From: Lithospermum erythrorhizon
Taxonomy: Eukaryota; Streptophyta; Magnoliopsida; Boraginales; Boraginaceae
DNA length: 64,000 bases
Assembly: GCA_019722365.1 (NCBI GenBank)
Contig: JADFUC010002232.1
Location: 1-64,000 of the forward strand
Direction of reading: 5' to 3'
Positions 12,051-23,497 of this stretch are shown piece after piece. How positions within the stretch are numbered: the first letter of the stretch is position 1; every line of letters begins with the position of its first letter. Both the position numbers and the translations under genes were made by a program. The notes beneath the pieces are model-generated. The model worked only from the letters and a program-made list of their open reading frames with translations, did no database searches and was not told where the DNA came from.

Positions 12051-12375
12051 TGATTCAAAGATAACCCCCCGAGCATCATCATGAGTTCAAACGTCTCGCT
12101 TTAAGCGGTTTATAACGCATACGTTGTGGCACGGTAAGTATAGAATTAGGTGCTGATATATTATAAGGATTTATCCATCCTTGATATATGCGGTAGATTC
12201 CTCAGCCTTCCCAAATGAGTACTGGACCCATTGGTTTATGGGAAGTCATAGTACCCGATTCAATTCAAATGAGTAAAGAAAGTCGTATGTTTCATGACAC
12301 ACTTCTTAGGTTAGCCTATGACTAGAGATCATGTGATAAAGGAATCAGAAGTAATCAGTCTGCTGGTAGTGGGAG

Positions 12376-13324
12376 TGTTGGAAATCGAGTATTTTGATTT
12401 CACTACGCTCATGAGCACTATTGTTGTAACAATTCATTTACTAGTTTTAGTTAAATGATATTACTCAAACTATGTTCAATAAATAGTAATTCGTAAATTA
12501 CTAAATGGAACTCATGATAGTATCGTGGTTATGCGCCAAATTGCTAGATCCTATGCATAACCGATATATAATAATTATAATGGTCAATTATATTATTATA
12601 CGGCTAATACATTCCGAGTCATGTCACACACATACAATGACGCTTGAGTTATATTCCATGTATGAAATTAAATCACGATTGTTAATTGAGAGTTGATTGA
12701 ATCAACAGATACCTAACGAAAAGTTTTACATCGATAATGTAAAAATTCAAATTAGATAAAGCCAATCAATTAACTTCGTTAGTTCAATTGAAGGTTTAAT
12801 GGAAGCTCATTAGTAACTTGTTGCTACTTATACTGATTAAATAAGTTAGTTAACGGCTTAACGAGTTAACTTATTTATCAAACGAGTCGAGCTATTCGGG
12901 CGAAACAAAAGGGGCTATATAAGGAAAGAGATGAAAATAGAAAACCTAAGTTTTCATTTTCATCCCCTCCCAAAAATAGCCGCCCCCCCTCTTTTCATTT
13001 TCTCTCTAGTGTTTTAGTCAAGTTTTGACTCAAATTCTTATCCAATTATTCGGAGATTCTAGCAAGTCCAATCGTGAGAGACTTTACCTCTCTTGGTGTG
13101 GACTAACTGGAGACATTTCATTTGAGGTGCTAAGGACTCGAAGGAGGAATCATGGGAGAAGTTTGAAAACATCCTATGCATAATTCTGTAACTATTCTTT
13201 TATTCATACCTTATATATTATGTATGATTTTATGTTGTAATTCGTTATTATATATCGATTCGATCTTGGTTGCATTTGTTTAAATTTTATTAAGAGTGAA
13301 CAAGTTAAGTAATTTTCTCCAACA
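12376..13324 (+). repeat. Copia-type LTR A
   Basis: It begins TGTTGGAAATCG after a purine-rich GTGGGAG and ends TCTCCAACA, the usual inverted ends of copia LTRs. It is 949 bp long. The sequence upstream (12240-12375) is repeated before LTR B (13325-13463) and looks like the 3' end of a copia interior with its polypurine tract. A short open frame over 12505-12696 is not coding. Confidence 0.75.
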
Positions 13325-13463
13325 ACCATGGTACCCGATTCAGCCTCACTAGAAGTAAAGAAAAGTCGCGGGTGTTTCATGACACGCTTTGTATGGTTAG
13401 CCTATGAATAGAATCGCGATAAAAAGAATTATTGTAAAGTAACGTCCAAGGGCAAGTGGGGAG

Positions 13464-13765
13464 TGTTGGAAATCGTAGTATTTGATTTCTATAATTATGT
13501 TCGCTGCGACAATTGTTGTAACAATTCATTTACTAGTTTTAGTTAAACGAGATTACCAAACTAAGTAGTTCAATAAATAGTAATTGTAAATTACTAGTCG
13601 TGGAACTCACGATAATATCGTGGGGTTGGTGCTAGATTGCTAGATCCCATGCATAATCGATATATAATAATCATAATGGTCAATTATATTATTACCCATC
13701 AATATTATCCGAGCTTCAGACGGCGCTACGCATTTATGTACTCTTGCATTCATATACGTGTATGA

Positions 13766-13833
<68 letters not shown>

Positions 13834-13918
13834 TTTGTAATTCGTTTTTATACATTTATTCGATCTTGGTTGCATTTGTTCATGTTTATTATGAATTAGT
13901 TGCGTAATTTTTCCAACA
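13464..13918 (+). repeat. Copia-type LTR B, internally deleted
   Basis: It begins TGTTGGAAATCG and ends TTTTCCAACA. The outer parts match LTR A, but about 0.5 kb corresponding to roughly 12665-13190 is missing, and a long (TA)n tract occupies that place. Confidence 0.75.
13769..13827. repeat. (TA)n microsatellite
   Basis: About 29 TA units lie at the deletion point of LTR B. The open frame of repeated Ile-Tyr across it is an artefact. Confidence 0.95.
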
Positions 13919-15430
13919 GAATCTAATAATATAAATTCTATATTTATTAAAATTATGAGTAATTAATAATTATAATAATAGTAATAATAATAATAATAAC
14001 AACAACAACTTTGAAAATAAAAAAGTGTAATTTTTATTTTATAGTGTAAACATATTCGGTAATTAAAATTCATTTACAAAAATAAAATTACTCTCACGGT
14101 TGACGGTGTTGAAACAACCAAAGTATGTAGATAAGCTTATAAGAGAACAAACATACATCTTTGATGTCACTTTACAATAAACACTAAATAAAAAAAATGT
14201 CAAGAATAACACAAGACAAACACAATTGGCTGGTTTTCTCGATAAAGGTGTCTTGCCAACCTACGTGATTTACAAGACTACACATCTTCACCAAAAACGG
14301 CGCTTAAAACAAACAAACTACGTTAAATGTTTATGGGCATACAATGACTAAGCTCATGTTTGTGCCACAACAAACGAATTACTTTACGCTTCTTAATCGC
14401 AATAAGGATGGTAAATATTTTTTTATTTTGTTAATTTCTTCATATTAACTATTTTTCTAACTAATTAATTCATATAATAATTTCTATCCAAGTGCCCGGA
14501 CAAATGCTGATTTAATGTCCATCCGGCTGAAAGAAATATATGCCAACCTGACGCATCGTACGGTTCCTAACCTTGTCGAGATAAGATGCGAATATTCGCT
14601 TATGTTAACTAAAATTTTATCAAGCCATAACACACAAATAACGTATACATTAGAATGCGCTTCGCTCAAATTTGTTTTATCTCCTCGTGATTTTCAAGAA
14701 AGCGTTAAGCACATGTGCAACGGCAATGACTAAGTAAGTTCTAAAAACTGTGAACGGTCCCTACCAGACATACCTACTGATCCATTTAACATACCGGCCA
14801 AGCCTCGAATTGTAAAACAAACGGCATCAAACCACTACTGGCTAAATCAAAGGAAGTAGTCCCAATAAATTTCTACAATGTAATAAGTATTTGTACTTTG
14901 ATTCAATATCAATGAAGACCACATATGTCCTTTTATTCTGTATGTAAAAGTCGAGCTCTTTCCATGCTTGTCAGAAAAGAAATGACAAGCTTTATTTATC
15001 ATTTCATATTAAGCCATTTATCCTTTTATTTGTTTCTTTTATGTCGTAAATCTGCTTTTGTCACCTATGTAATCATGAGCATAATTCGCTTGCTTCTCAT
15101 TAAATACGTTAATAATTCTAGTTTTACAAACACTTAACCTTCATTTTACTGTTTTAGATTGTGCAATAAATGGAATTAGGGCAAATGATCCTACACTATT
15201 CTAGTCACTCCCATCTCAAAGTCACAATCAATTTCCTTTCTCGTTTTAATAAAAACTTATAGCTCCAATTCTAAGCTAACACCATTCTTTGTGAACTTTT
15301 TTGTCTTTTCCCTGCAATAATCAAAAAAATAAATACTTAGCAGGAGGACGGCTCTGAGTATAGATATAATCAAGTAGTAAAAAGATGGGTTATTGTACTT
15401 TTGTGTAGTTTATTTTGGTGGGGGTGGAGC
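13919..15430. other. Intergenic region upstream of RDR2
   Basis: No supported gene. Short open frames at 14484-15137 have no recognisable domain. The last part should contain the RDR2 promoter. The AT-rich GTATAGATATAAT at 15357-15370 could be a TATA region about 60 bp before the start codon, but I cannot confirm it. Confidence 0.4.
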
Positions 15431-18400
15431 ATGGAAGACACACCAACAACATTAACAGTGAGGGTAACAAACATCCCACAAACAATAGTAGCTAATGATT
15501 TATGTGCATTCTTTGAGTCTCTTATTGGAATTTCAAGTGTCTATGCATGTGAGATTTTCACAGAGCACAAAGATTGGAAGCCTAAATCTCATGGGAGGCT
15601 CCAATTTGAAACCCTAGACCAAAAGACTCTTGCTTTAAACCTTTCTCAACAAGGAAATATCATATTTAAGGGTTCGAATATCTCTCTATCTCCATCATTG
15701 AATGATATTATCAGTAGGCCTGTGAACCCCAACAACAGGCTTCATCATGTTTCTGCTAACTCTGTTTTGTACACTGGCTTTATGATTAAAGATGATTGTA
15801 TGTGTGTTTTGGAGTCTTGGGATTCTGTTAAAACTTGGGTTTTTCCTGAAAGGGAAAGGATTGAATTTTGGTTTGACCATAAACGTGAATGCTATAAGCT
15901 GGAGTTTCAGTTTTCTGATATTTTCGAGACCTGTAGGTGTTTTTTCGAAGGTGGAAAACCTAATGCACTTCTGCTCAAGGTATACACTTTTTATTTTTAT
16001 AGTCTTGACGTGTTAATTTGAAGTTTGTCTGTTTGGATCTGGTGAATCTAGGGTAGTTGAGGTGGATCAAGGTGAAGGTTTTAAAATGTTGTTTGGATGC
16101 TATAACGTTTTGATTTTTATAGTCTAGACGAGTTCATTTGAAGTTTGGTATATGAGGCTTAATGATATAGGTTTGCTTTCATATGTTTTAATAGTCTTTT
16201 TATCATCTTACTCTGCGTGAATTTCTAATTTTCAGCTCAAACATGCACCCAAAGTTTATCAAAAGGTTTCGGGATCAAATGTTGCCTCGAAGTTTTCTGG
16301 TAATTGCAGTAATCGGTATCATTTCTGCAAGGAAGACTTTGAGTTCGCTTGGATTCGCACAACTGATTTTTCCCGTCTTAAATATATTGGACATTCATCT
16401 TCCCTCTGTTTGGAACTTGATGACAAATATTTGGATTTAGATGTCTTCGACAGTTTGCCATTTTATGAGAGGGAGCTGATAGAACTGACGTTTGATGACA
16501 GGGATGAGTTCTGTTCTGCATCTGAGCTAGTTCCTCTCGTGAACTGTCGGTCAGATGTCAAAGTAGCATATGAGGTTTTATTCCAGCTTAACTCCCTTGT
16601 ACATACGCATAAGATTAGCCTTGCTGCGATAGATCAAAGTTTCATGGAAGACATTAGCAAATTAAGCGTAGACACCGCCCTGTTGGTTCTCCAAAAAATG
16701 CATAAGCTACAGTCTACTTGTTATGATCCTGGGGCATTCATAAAAATGCGGTTGCATGTTTTAGGGGAACATGAGAAGAACTTATCATCTTACGACAGAT
16801 TAATAAATCAAAACATAATGAGCTGCCACAGAGTACTCATCACACCAACAAAGATATACTGTCTTGGTCCTGAGCTTGAAGCTTCCAACTACATAGTGAA
16901 GAACTTTGCTGAGTGTGCTTCAGATTTCATTAGAGTTACTTTCGTTGAAGAAGATTGGAGCAAACTGCCCGCAAATGCCGTTTCTTCATTCGTTGAGCGT
17001 GGATTTTTTGCTAAGCCATACAAGACAAAGATATATCACCGCATTTTGTCTGTCCTCCGAGATGGAATTCCCATTGGCGACAAACGGTTTTTCTTTCTTG
17101 CCTTCTCTGCTAGTCAGTTGCGCTCGAATTCTGTTTGGATGTTTTCTTCGAATGAAAATGTTAAAGTAGAAGATATCAGAAATTGGATGGGTTGTTTTAA
17201 CAAGATCCGTAGTGTTTCGAAATGTGCTGCAAGGATGGGTCAGTTATTTAGTGCCTCTAAACAAACTTATGAAGTCTTGCCGCAACATGTTGAACTTATA
17301 CAAGACATTGAGGTGACCTCTGATGGTGTGGATTATTGTTTTTCTGATGGTATCGGAAAGATTTCTCAATTCTTTGCCCGACAAGTTGCTCAGAAATGCG
17401 GTCTGCAGCACACTCCTTCCGCATTTCAAATCAGGTATGGTGGATACAAAGGTGTAATAGCTGTTGATCGCAATTCTTATTGGAAGCTCTCTCTTCGAAG
17501 CAGCATGCTTAAATTTGAATCAAAGAACTGTATGCTGAATGTCACCAAGTGTTGTGAGTCCCAGCCATGCTATTTGAACAGGGAAATAATCAGTCTTCTA
17601 TCTACCCTGGGAGTAGATGATGAAGCATTTTTAGCTTTGCAGGATAATCAACTAAAGATGCTGGACAAAATGTTGACAGAAAAAGAGTCTGCATTGCAAG
17701 TATTGGAGAGCATGGGTATGAATGACACCAAGAGCATTCTGGCCAAGATGTTGGGCCAAGGTTATGAGCCTAGTCTGGAGCCCTATCTCTCAATGATGCT
17801 CCGGTCTCATCGTGAGAATCAGGTTTCTGACCTTAGGAGTAGGTGTCGGGTCTTTGTACAAAAGGGACGAGTGCTATTAGGGTGCCTGGATGAAACAGGA
17901 GTTCTAGATTATGGTCAGGTGTATGTGCGAATAACTTTAACTCGGGCAGAGCTTCATTGTGCGGACCAAGTTTTCTTCCGAAAGGTCGATGATACAACAT
18001 GTATAGTGATAGGGAAGGTCTTAGTCACAAAAAATCCATGTCTTCACCCAGGGGATGTTAGAGTCCTTGAAGCTGTCTATGAGGTGACATTAGAAGAGAA
18101 GGGTATAGTAGATTGCGTCATTTTCCCTCAGAAAGGAGCAAGGTAATTATCTTCCATTATTTTAGTGTTTGTGTGTGTATACGTACACTTCTATAGCCAT
18201 ATTCTTTTCTGTTGTCAATGTCATATCTACAAATACTATAGAATTGACTAATGGCCACTAATAACCACTACACTCCTTAGCTGTGCATTATTTTGTTTGC
18301 CAGTATGCGAAAAAAGAGTCGTACCAAAAAGAATTTAGCCAACACTCCTTTATTTTTCTCTTAACATCTCAACATTCTACAAGGTTATAAGAAAGTCTTA

Positions 18401-19774
18401 TATTTGTTGAGATTTGCGCAGATAGTTTAGCTTATTTGGCCAATTTTTCTGTAGCATATTTACATCGAATAACGACCAAGTCGTTATAGCAGATAAAGGA
18501 CACACTAGTACCACAAGTATCTCTGTGTTTGATGACTCCATCCTATCAGACTCCTAGCTAATATGACATGTTATGAAACTTCTCTTCATACATCCTGATT
18601 AGATTTCGTATAATCATGCTGTTAAACATATATCTCTACATATCTTCGCACGTGATTATAGTAATGTAGTTGAGTTTTCTTGATTCACAAAGAACTAAAA
18701 GCTCGTTTTAACAGGGTAGATGTTACAGAAATTGCATTAATATAGAGGTTAGTGCCATTTTTCAGGCCTCATCCAAATGAATGCTCTGGTGGAGATCTTG
18801 ATGGTGACTTGTACTTTATAAGCTGGGATAAAACTCTTATACCACAACAAACTGTAGCTCCTATGGACTATACTGGGCGTCAATCACATAAAATGGACCA
18901 TGATGTGACCCAAGAGGAGACTTGAGGTGAGATATTTGTTCCCCCCCCGCTACAAATTTCCAACTAATGCTGGAGCCTGTCCATCTTTTTTTCTATTTGA
19001 TTCTAACAGGAGATCCATAAGTTTTTTGTTGATTATATGATCAATGATACGCTTGGTGCAATTTCTACTGCCCATCTGGTTCATGCAGACCGCGAACCTG
19101 AAAAGGCCTTGAGCAAGAAATGTCTTGAGTTAGCAACACTACATTCAATGGCAGTTGATTTTGCCAAGACTGGAGCTCCAGCCGAGATGCCTAGATATCT
19201 GAAACCAAGGGAATATCCAGATTTCATGCAGAGATGGGATAAACCGATGTACATTTCCCAAGGGGTGCTGGGGAAACTATACCGTGCCACAATCGAATCA
19301 AATGTACATGGAAAGTCAAACTCATCCCTCCCAGAGAAGGTCATCCAAGAAGCATATGATCAAGACCTTGTGGTGGATGGTTTTGAGGCCTTTCTTGAAA
19401 TGGCTTTTAATCATAAGGCAATGTACTTGGACAAGATCGACACATTGCTAAAGTTTTATGGTGGGGGGACTGAAGATGAGATACTAACAGGAAATTTGTG
19501 GCATAAATCAGTCTATTTGCAGCGGGATAATCGAAGATACGGGGAAGTGAAAGACCGGATACTGGTATCAGCAAAGAACCTTTACAAGGAAGCAAAAGGG
19601 TGGTTTAATAGTAGCTGCACTGGGGCTGATAATTGCCAGAAGCTCGCATCGGCATGGTATCACGTGGCATACCATCCAACTTACTGCCATGAAAAGTCAA
19701 ATTGCTTGGGTTTTCCTTGGATTGTGGGTGATACACTATTGGCAATAAAGTCTGCTAGAAGCAAGCGACTCTGA
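15431..19774 (+). CDS. RDR2: RNA-dependent RNA polymerase 2 (RDR2), four exons, with an out-of-frame lesion at the end of exon 3
   Basis: RDR2 copies Pol IV transcripts into double-stranded RNA, which DCL3 cuts into 24-nt siRNAs for DNA methylation in the nucleus. Exons by homology and GT-AG sites: 15431-15979, 16236-18142, 18766-18926 and 19010-19774. The start is the second Met of the open frame, giving MEDTPTTLTVRVTNIPQTIV, which fits the N-terminal RRM-like fold of RDR2. Further landmarks are NIMSCHRVLITPTKIY, YCFSDGIGKIS near residue 550, QIRYGGYKGV near 581, and the catalytic DLDGD at about 829-833, split from exon 2 by intron 2. Exon 4 has AHLVHADREPEKA and ends FPWIVGDTLLAIK. Without a 10-base surplus at 18917-18926 the product would be about 1123 residues, close to Arabidopsis RDR2 (1133). 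With it, TGA at 18923-18925 stops translation at codon 872. RDR2 rather than RDR1 or RDR6 is well supported; whether this allele works is not. Confidence 0.93.
15980..16235 (+). other. RDR2 intron 1 with a small internal duplication
   Basis: GT at 15980, AG at 16234-16235, phase 0. Two similar copies of about 38 bp (15990-16027 and 16111-16147) share TTTTTATAGTCT and TTTGAAGTTTG. Without splicing the frame stops at 16019. Confidence 0.85.
18143..18765 (+). other. RDR2 intron 2
   Basis: This 623-bp intron has a GTAATT donor and a TTTTTCAG acceptor and splits the Arg codon just before the catalytic loop. No gene or element is recognised in it. Confidence 0.85.
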
Positions 19775-20028
19775 GGAACATCTCCTAACTAGTCTCTAGA
19801 ATGTCCAACTAATATCGTGCGAAATAACATTTTGTATGTTGTACTATTATGGTAGATGCTTTTATCACTCCAGAAATTTGATAATCGTACTCCAATGTTA
19901 TTGTATTCAATTGCACAAATTGGAGTGTAGGTTATCAATGATTTGAAGTGCTGAAATCAGCTTCCATTGTTATTCTCTTTCTGCATTGTGTAGCTCATAT
20001 TGGTCATCATCTGGGATAAATTAACTCT
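19775..20028 (+). other. RDR2 3' flank
   Basis: About 250 bp separate the RDR2 stop codon from the foldback element. T-rich and AATAAC-like words near 19822-19850 could serve polyadenylation, but no strong AATAAA is seen. The 3' UTR may end here or run into the element. Confidence 0.4.
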
Positions 20029-21357
20029 GGGTGCGTTTGGTTTTTACGGAATTGAAATGGAATTCTAATTTCATGCAATTCCATGGAATTTCAATTCCAA
20101 TTTCGGTGTTTGATAAAATTATAATATTCAAATGGAATTCAATTTAAATTTCAATTCTTGTGTTTGGTCTTTTTATAATTTGTTTTTACGAAATTCATTC
20201 CTTATTCTTTGTTGTAAAAACATTATAATTTGATGATTTCGGCCAAGGTTCTATTCAACAGGCAATTACGATACATTATCATATTTTTAGATGCATTTTA
20301 GATTGGGATTATATTTTTATTGATACTACACAGGATGTATTTTCGAAATTCCAAACACATATTCGGCCTTGTTTCGATCAGGGATAAATATTTTAAATGC
20401 TGTTTTGACTAGGACGCATTTTCGGCCTTTTAAGTCCACGTAACCATATTTTAAGCCATTTTACACCGCGACCATATTTTATGTCTATTCGACCCATGAT
20501 CGTATTTTCGGCCCGTTTCGGCTCCCGAATCGTATATTTAAGCCTAGTTTATCCCAGATCATATATTTCGGCCCGTTTAAGCAGTATTTTCGGTAGTTTG
20601 CAGCAGAACGATATTTTCGGCGGTTTCGACCCATGATCATATTCCAGAATTTGCCCCGGCCACGATATTTTAGCCCCGCACTGACGGGAAAATATTTTAG
20701 CCCCCGTTTAAACCGCTGATCATATTTTCGGCGCAGTCTCGAATTGGCCAGTAAAATGGTCTCGCGTCGAAGTGGTCATAAAATATGATCTAGGCGAAAC
20801 TTGCCAAAATTATGGTTTCGGCCCGAAAATATGAGGTCGGGGAAAAATGGACAGAAAATATGATTCGGCGCTCGAAAATAAGGTGCAGGGTGAAAGCAGG
20901 CAAAAATATGATTTTGACAGCGGAATGAAATATGGGCCAGCCTGCGAAAAATAGGGTATCGAGGCGAAACGTGCAGCATATGGTCAGTCGAGGTGAAGAT
21001 GAGGCGAAAATATGGTAAGTCCACAAAATTAAAGCTAGCCCGACATATCAGTTCGAGTGAAACTTGCCCAAGATAGGTCCCGGTCGAAAGCAGGCCCGAA
21101 ATATAATCTCGGGGCAAAACGGGCCATAAATTTGATCGAGTAGCTTCTCGTATATGGTTATGGTGTGGGCCAAAATAATAGAATTGACATGAAATTGGAA
21201 TTGAAATTCTTTTATTTTTGTATGGAACTGATGGTAATGTATTTTGTGAGACATGAAATTCAAAAGATATTTTAATTTCAATTCCATATCTTATCAAACA
21301 CCAAAATTTCATTTGAAATTCGAATTCAATTCCAATTCCACGAAAACAAATGCACCC
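20029..21357. mobile_element. Foldback (TIR) element with opposed arrays of ~27-bp repeats
   Basis: Left end GGGTGCGTTTGG and right end CAAATGCACCC are inverted. Similarity continues inward for about 150 bp through GGAATT/TTCAATTCC-rich sequence and GTGTTTGATAA. Between the arms, about 20340-20760 holds tandem units with consensus near ATCATATTTTCGGCCCG, spaced about 27 bp (for example at 20502, 20530, 20557, 20582, 20609 and 20635). From about 20770 to 21130 the same units run in the opposite direction (GAAAATATGA words at about 27-bp spacing). The whole can fold into one long imperfect hairpin. No transposase is present, so it is non-autonomous. No clear target-site duplication was found, so the superfamily is open. 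Confidence 0.8.
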
Positions 21358-22626
21358 TTAGTGCACTTTTGTTATTAACTGGATGGTGCCTGTTTCTGAA
21401 TAACTTATATTCCAATTGAATCACCTTAATCAAGTTCCTATTCAACTTGTTATATACTCAATTAGAACCAGACCATAATCAATTAATAATATTGAGCAAA
21501 ACCAGGATTAGTTACCCGAGCCGAGCCTATAATTTGATCCAAAATTTATCCAAACTCGGATTCGACTAGACAATGTACAAGTATAACTACAAACAATAAA
21601 ATAGGAAGTAATCATTCCTTCTACAAGTATAACTACAAACAAGAAAATATTAAGTAAACATTCCTAAAAGCCACTAACAAGAAAATATTATGTAAACATT
21701 CCTAAAATCCCTTGTCTAGTGGTATACTCGCAATTCACAGCATCCCTCAATCCTCCCTCTTCACCCTCGTCACTTCATGTAGTGTGGATTTGACTCTCAT
21801 AAAGAGTGAACCTTGTATTGAAGTGGTTAAAAATAAAATTTTAATCCTTGATCAATTGAGACACATCATGCGATTAACTCCTCCGTGGTATCATATGACA
21901 GGACCTTAAGAGGACGTTAATTTCACACTTTATCAATCCTCCCTCTTTGGCCTCTTCACAATCAACATAAGACCCGATCTTTTTTTATACTGGAGTATTA
22001 ATAGCAACTTGCCAGACGAATTATCAAGACATAAAACAATTAACTCTTACGATGAGAAGATGTAAGTACTGCAATGTTAGCACATAAAGAGCTGTCCACT
22101 GCTCTATTACAACTTTCAAAGTATGTAAAGTGCAAGGCAAAGGCTCAAGCAAGGCACAGCTAGATTCAAAGCATAACTTCTGTGAAGAAGTTAATAATTC
22201 AATGCATATACATTTTTATGTATAACTTGAACAGGTAATCTGATACACGATCAAAAAACCGATTCAATACCCATCCAATTGACAACCAGGTCGGACTCGA
22301 ATAAAAAGAATTGTTTGATACTCGAAACAATAGGGTAGATACGGGAAGTGTCTATTCGATTGAGTTAATGACAATAGTTCGAACGCGATTTGATAACATC
22401 ACTATTTGCAACAGCGTCAACAAATGACAATTCATCAGTCTTCTACAATGTCAGCCAGGAAAAACAATAGTAAATCTGTTTGCTATATTATATCATAAAA
22501 CTCTCTCAAAATGATGTCTCATACTAATCCTATTGCAAGTTTACGACTACTATTATACGTATAAGATGTACCATTGACAGAATCATGAAATCAGTTCAAA
22601 CAAGTAATCCAAGTTTCCCCTAAAAC
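21358..22626. other. Intergenic, no gene seen
   Basis: AT-rich. It contains the tandem repeat at 21576-21710 and otherwise nothing recognised. The short frame 21712-21909 is not supported. Confidence 0.5.
21576..21710. repeat. Three-unit tandem repeat
   Basis: Units begin at about 21576, 21622 and 21671 and are roughly 40-50 bp. They share ACAAGTATAACTACAAACAA (first two units) and AACATTCCTAAAA (last two). Confidence 0.75.
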
Positions 22627-23497
22627 TCACCACGTCATAGAACCTGAAAGCACATTGGTATTGATATCACCGAGGACTCCCACATTCCTCTTTCTCCTCG
22701 GTGCTAGCTTCTTTGCCCCACGATACTCAGACGTGTTCGATGCAGTTTCCAATCCATAACTAATGAGATCATGCCTAGCATCAACATCAACAGCATTAGC
22801 ACCAAAGTTACTCTCAACATCACTCAACTTCAGCTTCTTCCTCCTCCTCACAGTCGTCTTCCCTTTGGACGAGGACCCAGAGGCTGTTACCAATATATTA
22901 TTGGAGGCGTTGAGTGAACCATCTTGAAGGTCAACTGAGTTGAACATCTGCATTGAGGTGACGCAGCATTCTTGCCACCCGAGGTCATTTAAGCCCTTGA
23001 CGACCTCATCCAAACACAAGACCGCATGAGAAGACACTTGGTTGTCTTCCAATGTGGATCGACAAGGGTTCATTAGCTCCATCGACTTTACCACATCATA
23101 CATAATGCTCTGTATCAATTAATCACAATACAATGCTCTTAAATCATGATAATTAACTCCGATTATAGAAAAACTTCAGTTTTCAAGTTAATTTACCTTA
23201 TGCACCTTGTGAATCTTCTTGAACCCATGAAGTTCAATTATCTGGATTCCAAATATAAAATGATAGTAAATTATAACATCAAAGGGGGATTTTCTAGATA
23301 TATAAATAAGAAATTGGGAATAATATATTAAAGAGGGTTAATAAATGTTAGATAAGAGTAATGGGTAATAGGTGTACCTGATTGAGGTGATCAACTGTGA
23401 GGTCAGCTATGTTTTTTGTGGCTGAGAAGAAGATGTACTCATCCATCGTAAGCTTCGAAGGCTTGTACCGTACTCGCGTCGCAACCGCCGACTCCAT
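22627..23497 (-). CDS. Uncharacterised plant protein, three exons, ~215 residues
   Basis: Exons on the minus strand are 23497-23378 (40 codons), 23241-23197 (15 codons) and 23109-22627 (160 codons plus stop). All junctions are GT-AG and phase 0. The product starts MESAVATRVRYKPSKLTMDE and continues through YIFFSATKN, LTVDHLNQ, IIELHGFKKIHKVHK and VVKSMELMNPCRSTL. That compact N-terminal pattern is one I recall from an uncharacterised plant family (possibly DUF7787; I cannot verify the number). The C-terminal half is probably disordered, with a basic TVRRRKKLKL patch and a second KKLAPRRKRN patch that could be nuclear localisation signals. No catalytic motif is seen. The function is unknown. 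Exon 2 is very short but its sequence and frame fit well. Confidence 0.8.

Noticed and set aside
20776..21312. A 178-codon minus-strand frame with a repetitive protein
   Set aside because: The ~27-bp DNA repeat is a multiple of three, so it produces an open frame with 9-residue repeats. It lies inside the foldback element and has no other sign of coding.
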